Under the pieces are notes generated by a model. The model had not been told where the DNA came from, ran no database searches, and saw nothing but the letters and a program-made list of their open reading frames with translations. DNA of 64,000 bases, taken from NCBI GenBank assembly GCA_031472005.1, contig PZJY01000005.1:558001-622000 (forward strand). The letters are read 5' to 3'. This stretch comes from Tetracladium setigerum (Eukaryota > Ascomycota > Leotiomycetes > Helotiales). The translations under genes and the position numbers were made by a program. The first letter of the stretch is position 1. Each line of letters starts with the position of its first letter. Shown here piece by piece: positions 58,565-64,000 of this stretch.

Positions 58565-59058
58565 CTATGTTCGAATGTGTGAGTGCTTTTCGAGGTTGAA
58601 CCAATCTGGTTTAACAGTGGACGACGCACGGCAGGCTCCTGCAATGACGGTCAATTAGTATGATTGGATTGGATACCGAAAGGTCCCTCTCGTATGTATG
58701 TCCGCCTTGGATTATGGATGGAGGGAGAGGATGATGGATGGGGATTGGAGACAACGCACCACATCTTTCTTCAAGTCTGTATGAAGAGCGAAAAAAGGTC
58801 TGTCAGTGATGGTGTTCTCGGAAAGTTCTTGAGTAAGTGTGGGTTGCATTGACAACTCACCTCCATTCCACAGCTGTCTTTGGGCTGGTTAGCATTTGCG
58901 TGCATAACAGCTCGGAGAGAGAGTGTGTGTGTGTATGAGGTAGTACTTACAACTGCTGGCGGACAACGTCGATGTGTCTGCTCGTAATTCGAGCACCAGG
59001 CCCGGACGGTAAATCGTAGGTGACCACACAGAAATTCGACTTGGGTATACTCGCACAT
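58565..59058 (-). CDS. Small Cys-rich conserved fungal protein with two 17-nt exons
   Basis: Four exons on the minus strand: 58951-59058, 58861-58877, 58760-58776 and 58565-58638, total 216 nt, 71 residues. Exon 1 encodes MCEYTQVEFLCGHLRFTVR, then AWCSNYEQTHRRCPPAV. The two micro-exons add TAVEWR and LEERCG, and exon 4 starts ACRASSTVKPDW. The pattern C-x3-C/H...RCPP...E-x-R-L-E-E-R-C-G-x-C-R is one I recognise from a widespread family of short ascomycete proteins of unknown function; the spacing of Cys and His suggests metal binding (inference). Each intron has a good donor (GTAAGT, GTGAGT, GTGCGT) and a branch point (GCTAAC, CTGAC, CTAAT). Without both micro-exons the LEERCG-ACR end is lost or out of frame, so the family match supports the model. 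It is the only gene supported in the last 14 kb. Confidence 0.7.
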
Positions 59059-62000
59059 GATCGATCAAAGGGTTTTTTGCTGAATGAGTGTACGTTTGTT
59101 TGTTTGTTGTGTTGAGTGCTCGCAGTAGGGAAGTTGTAGTGGGGGTTGTTGACTCTACGGACTTTCGCTTGTCCGAAGGCAGAGAGAGCAAAGAAGGATG
59201 ACTTCGAGTTCACAAGGTGATGTGAAATATGAATATAAAAGCAATGTTCGTGTCGTCCGGTAAAGAGGAAGAGGAATGTCGTCAGTGAAATGGTATGCGG
59301 TAGGAGTAGTAGTAGTAAGTAGTAGTTCAGATGCTTAGTGACTGCAAGCCAGGTCGAAGGGGGGTGGAGCGGTGCTTTATCTAACATCCACCAAAGTCAA
59401 ATGGAAGTGCACATAGAAAAGTTACAAGGGCAGCAGCACAGGGAGTCGGGCTTCAGTAGTAGCAGTCCAGTAGGGGAGGGATCAAGGAGGCAGCACATCT
59501 GTGGAACTCAATGCACCCCTCGATCTACCGTAGCCAGTGTTCCAGTCGTCATCTGAGTGGTCAACTCTGAGGACCGGCGAGCATTCAAAGTACCGTCCAG
59601 GAAACACACGCCTTCCGTGCTTGCAGCCGCTAATACCAAGACCGCCATCCTGCCTGTTGCTTGCTGCTGTTCACAATCCCGGAGTTTCTTGCGACAGGGA
59701 TAACTCTCGATGCAGTCCCAAACTTTCTTTTTGCCAAGTTGTTCTAGGGGTGTGTGTGATCATGGTCAAAATAGGGAACTTGTGGTTCTCGTTCCACGTG
59801 GGAACCATTGCGCTATTAAAATCGAGTGCCCGTAGTTTCAGGGGGAATTGGGTACGACCTCCGTAAGCAATTTCTTGAAACTTTGAATATTCCTAGCTAG
59901 CGCCGTAAAACTAGTCTACTTGAGTCTAGAGATCCCCAGCTTTCAGCGCCGTTGGGATTGTGTGGTGGTGCTCTTGGGCCTTAAGCAGAGACTAGAGAGA
60001 AGGAGAGAGAGAGAGAGCAATCCGGACTCCTGTCAACAGAAAAACAAACTGCCCAACCGATCGACGCTTTGCTCAATCCGTAGAACTTCGCTACAGTGAC
60101 ACCCGAAGACTGTACCGTACTATAGAATTCACTGTTGTTGTCTCTCATGATCTGATTAGAAGTAACAGCCACGTACGCAAACCTCGCCTTTGAAGAATGT
60201 GGACTTCTCTTGGTTCTCGCTGTTCAGAGACTCCTCCAGAGTCCAGAGAGTCCAGACAGGTTTCCCCAGCCCGATTTGCCTGCACAATTATTAGCTTCCA
60301 GTCTGTGCGATTTGCCACAGTCGTACTTTGTTGGGGAAATATACTATCGCAGACTTTCATAAATGAATCATTTTAAACTCAAGTTTTCCATGGCGATGTC
60401 AACTCCGTACTGGACTTCGAAACCATCCGTCTTTTCGGCCCTGTACCGTTCTCTACTGTCCGAAAGTCTTGATCTCGCAGCTTGAAATTTGCTCTACCGG
60501 CCATCCCGCATCCCTCCCTTTTCTTCTGGATAAACTTGAACCTAGTGCTTTTTTCCTTGGTCATAGCTGTGCTTGCTAATGTGATTGGAGAGACGTCAAG
60601 AACGAGGACGAAGGGCTTTTCGGATCCCCCATTCGCTTGGCACGATTCCAGACACAATGACTAGATAGCACTGAGACCATTGTCCGGTGGGTTGACTTGA
60701 CTAACTCCCTTCTTGTTGATATTTTTCAATTGAACAGTAGTAGGTCCAGGCTTGATTTCTTCAATAGTCGGTGCCTCGTCTCTGGACTGATTTTGGGGGA
60801 GGGCACTTGATTCCTTCCTACGCTAGAGAGCTCTTAGAAGTGAGGTCTTTCGGTATGGAGGAACAATGAAACCGAGCACAAGGGGAAATCATCGAGACGG
60901 TGAGTGAGTATCAAGCAGGAGCATATGCCACATCAGGATCTAAATTTCCGAACCGACGAACAAGAATCGAGCTTCCAGAAGACATGGACAAAACATAACA
61001 TCCCTAGGAATTGCTGTACCCGCTTATCTTTGACTCGGTACCAAGGTACAGTACTAAGGATGGATTTCAAGGAACGAGGTGATTAATCTCTTGATTATTC
61101 CGCCATTTCTTCCTCCGTACCAACCGGTACCTTTGAGCATCCTGCTTATCAAACAGCCAATGTGGATAAAACCAGGCCGACTCGTGGGCAGGACAGGCAG
61201 TCTTCGGTTCGGCATCTGTGGCCCGTACCGAGGAAGGGCAAAGTTGTTGCTCCACGACTACTCCACGACGACGAAGCTGCTCTAATACCGGTTGAAGGAC
61301 GCATTATTAAACGAAGAACGAAGCCCCCTTTCCAACAGACAACGGGACCACCACGGTACTAAGGAGTTGGGATGATTTATGCTCAACGGGCAAAACATCT
61401 ACGATTCATGACATTACTCGTTCGCCTCCTGTCAATAATTCAACTACTAGCTGAAGATGTCGAGGGTGCAAGCCCTGAGGAATGTCTCGCCAAGTGCAGA
61501 AAGGTGCCAGGATTCAAACTCCACTGGAAACGACGACAGCCTCTCAGGCTTCCCTTAACCACGGTCACGGCGTCGGGGCTTGACGAAGATTTGAGGAGAG
61601 AATCCACATTTTGCGCAATCAAATTGTTCCATAGAAGGATAGGATCCTTGATCATTTTAAAGCAGCCCTTTTCGCCCTTCTCCCTTCTGCCAGAGAAGTA
61701 CCGGAAGTAGGTCGTTGTCCGAAATGCATTCGGCACTTGATCAACGCATGTTCCATGCTCCCTTTTTTGCGCTCGTCGCTGAGTCCTCTGTTACGTTTGA
61801 ATACGAAGATTGGAAACTCGAATCTAGATGCTACATTACTCGAGTATGGCTATAATCAGACCATGTGTCGAATGTCAACTTCTTAACTAGCGTTTCGGGA
61901 GAAAGGGTGGAATAGGTGGTAGTAATCCTACAGAGGCGTAGCAGCTCGCGAGTGAGTCTCTTTGGCAAAGTCTAATCAGTCTCCAGAGCGCCGGCCAGCA

Positions 62001-64000
62001 GCCCAAACCTTCTCGGTCTTGGCATGGATATTTATCCAGGCATTCAACTAAATCCCTACGGACAAGCAAAAGAGCTAGAGAAGCGAATGTGCGAGCATCA
62101 TCTGCTCTTCCGATTGAGAATTCATGGGCAGGCAATCTGCACGTAAACTCGAAGCACTCACCAGGTAATAATAACGCTTCCAAACTCAGCCTCTGCTAGA
62201 GCCAGGATAGCCAAATAGTCCGGTCATCCTCCTGTTGTGTTCTCTGCGAATCCGAGGGACTTCAAACACCACTACTAGCCTGTCACAACAAAAACGACGG
62301 ACACATGTGAACAGTCAATTAGCCAGTGGGCAGATAGTCACACACGTTCGAAGGTCATATTTCATCTCCCAGGGGTGCCATATCCTGTTGATCCAAGAGG
62401 AGTCGAAATTGCGTGCGGATCATCAGACATGTGCTCAGGGTTGAGAGGATTCCGAGTCCACGGCTTGATGGGTGTGATATTCATCAGACCATGTGCGCCC
62501 CGGAGCAAATAATACCAGAACGGTGAATTCCCATATACTTTTGCGTCCACTTCATTGCTTCAGGGGTCTTGTTAACGAACATAGGATCCTTACCCATGGA
62601 ACCAGCAAGAGGGAGGCGTAGTATCAACCAAGAACTGGATATTTTCAAGTATGGTTGCAACTTTGTTGTCTCCTTTCACCTACAAAACTCTTCAATCTAC
62701 AACTACCCCACCAATTCCCAATCCACATGGCATCAAAAACAAACAAGTGCATGATCGCCGACCACCCCCTTCTTCTTATGTTACGGAGGACAGGACTGTA
62801 GTACCTCATGATGAAGCCAAAATCCATCATTCGAGATCGAACCCAAAGATCTCGTCATACTCCGTATTTTATGACCGATCAAGGAGTCAGAGGCCCAGAG
62901 CAAGCAAGGCGTGGGGGTCTCCTCCCAAATCCCTCCGATCCCGACACCCACGTCCCCGGTATCCCAAATCCCAAATCCCACAATGTTGCAGTACTCCATA
63001 CAAAGACAGTCAAAGACCGCATTTCTTGCTTCTTCCTCAATGAGAAGGACGATACGCTGTACAGATCGGAGTACCGGACGAACGTGTGCTCCGTTCGATG
63101 GCCTCGATGTCACCACACCGCCAGAGAAGCGAGGGGATGTATGTCTGAGGAATGATGAATCAATTGAAGCCCATTCACCGCTGGACCAGTAACCCAATTT
63201 CTGGACGAGTACCTCCGTAGATATTGACAACAGAGGAGAGCAAGGTAGTAAGTTGTGAGGTAGGGTGTTCAGATGTAGTTGTGTATCTGCAGTAGTAGAT
63301 TTATCGAGCACAACAACGTCCCATCTAATTTCACATTGATTTACTTTGCTATTAGCTAGCGCGAAGTACCCCTTTTGTACCGTTTATTCGGGAAGAATAT
63401 CTATATGCTTTACTTTGCTTCAGCAAAATGAGCAAAAATTCCCACCGAGTCACTGAAGTACTCTCCGGTCCCCTACATCTACTTGACAAAGCTTAAACAA
63501 TTTGGAATTCCCTAAAACCCATTTATGAACCAAGGTCCAGGTAGCAGATGTCATCATTTCCCAAGCAGCCCCAGCCGTCAGTAATTCTCCTTCGTTTCCT
63601 AGCAAAATTTGAAACTCCAATCCATCCACTCGTCCGCTCCACCTTCCTATTCCAACCTCCTCATTCGTCACCTCAAAACTTTTCCAAAAAAGCAACAGAC
63701 AGACCGACATGCCTTCGGACTTTTTCCTTTACGGAAGCAAGTCATTATCATTGGCATGAACAATGAAATACCTAATTGGAGCCACAGAAGAATGCGCATT
63801 ACATCATAATTAGTGCTGCCAATTGTCAACCAACCCCCCAACAAAGTCCCCCAAAAATCCAAACATATTATATATAAAAACAAAACAAAATGAAGAAAGA
63901 AAAAGGAAATGAGACTCGTTACAAAACCCAATCTATCCGTCCATGCATCTAAGACTCCCTTCAAAATTATGCAAGATCTCGATTAAATTCCGATAGATCA
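59059..64000. other. Gene-poor terminal region
   Basis: About 4.9 kb with no gene I can support. The part next to 59058 is the promoter of the micro-exon gene. Open frames at 61372-61710 (+, starts MIYAQRAKHLRF) and 62781-63311 (minus, 176 codons) are unrecognised; neither shows family motifs, so both are left uncalled. GA-rich text near 60000-60020 and repeated CCAGAG words near 60230-60260 are the only local repeats noted. Confidence 0.45.

Noticed and set aside
62781..63311. 176-codon minus-strand and overlapping plus-strand open frames
   Set aside because: Both strands are open with similar random-looking composition and no motif; neither can be favoured.

Overview
The window is nuclear DNA of a filamentous ascomycete (Pezizomycotina). 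The evidence is short GT-AG introns (mostly 45-135 nt) with CTAAC/CTGAC-type branch points, A-rich contexts before start codons, and a gene set typical of this group: nudF/LIS1, a two-TOG XMAP215 protein, an RTA1-like membrane protein, a Zn2Cys6 regulator and a DUF3659 LEA-like protein. The style of the small conserved proteins suggests Leotiomycetes, but that is inference. No tRNA, rRNA, CRISPR array or intact transposon was seen.

Layout. 0.25-7.3 kb: a large disordered conserved protein and a six-exon Ecm33/Sps2-like GPI cell-wall protein. 8-21.4 kb: a stretch of hydrophilic, repeat-rich or very small proteins. It holds a seven-exon LEA-like protein with eight DUF3659 repeats, a 63-residue protein, a conserved small protein carrying a frameshift, two disordered proteins that share a short C-terminal motif (one with a duplicated alternative last exon), and a 93-residue repeat protein. 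22.4-23.0 kb: a decayed inverted repeat. 24-50.1 kb: a core-gene block with the SAPS/SIT4-associated protein, Vps60, a membrane glycosyltransferase, the G-patch splicing factor TFIP11/Ntr1, an HSL-type alpha/beta hydrolase, a Zn2Cys6 regulator, the RTA1 protein, nudF and XMAP215. 50.1-64 kb is gene-poor: only one small gene is supported there (58.6-59.1 kb, two consecutive 17-nt exons). That region is rich in simple repeats and in the motif GTACAGT/ACTGTAC.

Genes that may act together: nudF and the XMAP215 homologue are divergently arranged around one roughly 940-bp promoter, and both act at microtubules. The 8-21 kb proteins look like stress or dormancy (desiccation-type) or structural proteins, which is inference from composition.

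Sequence quality matters here. Five separate places need one extra base to restore conserved coding or a splice donor (14.70, 25.53, 27.38, 39.06 and 39.11 kb). All are single-base deletions, four of them in homopolymers of four or five bases. Assembly error is the simplest explanation. Multi-exon models below were built by hand from splice signals and reading phase; their summed lengths are multiples of three once those deletions are allowed for.
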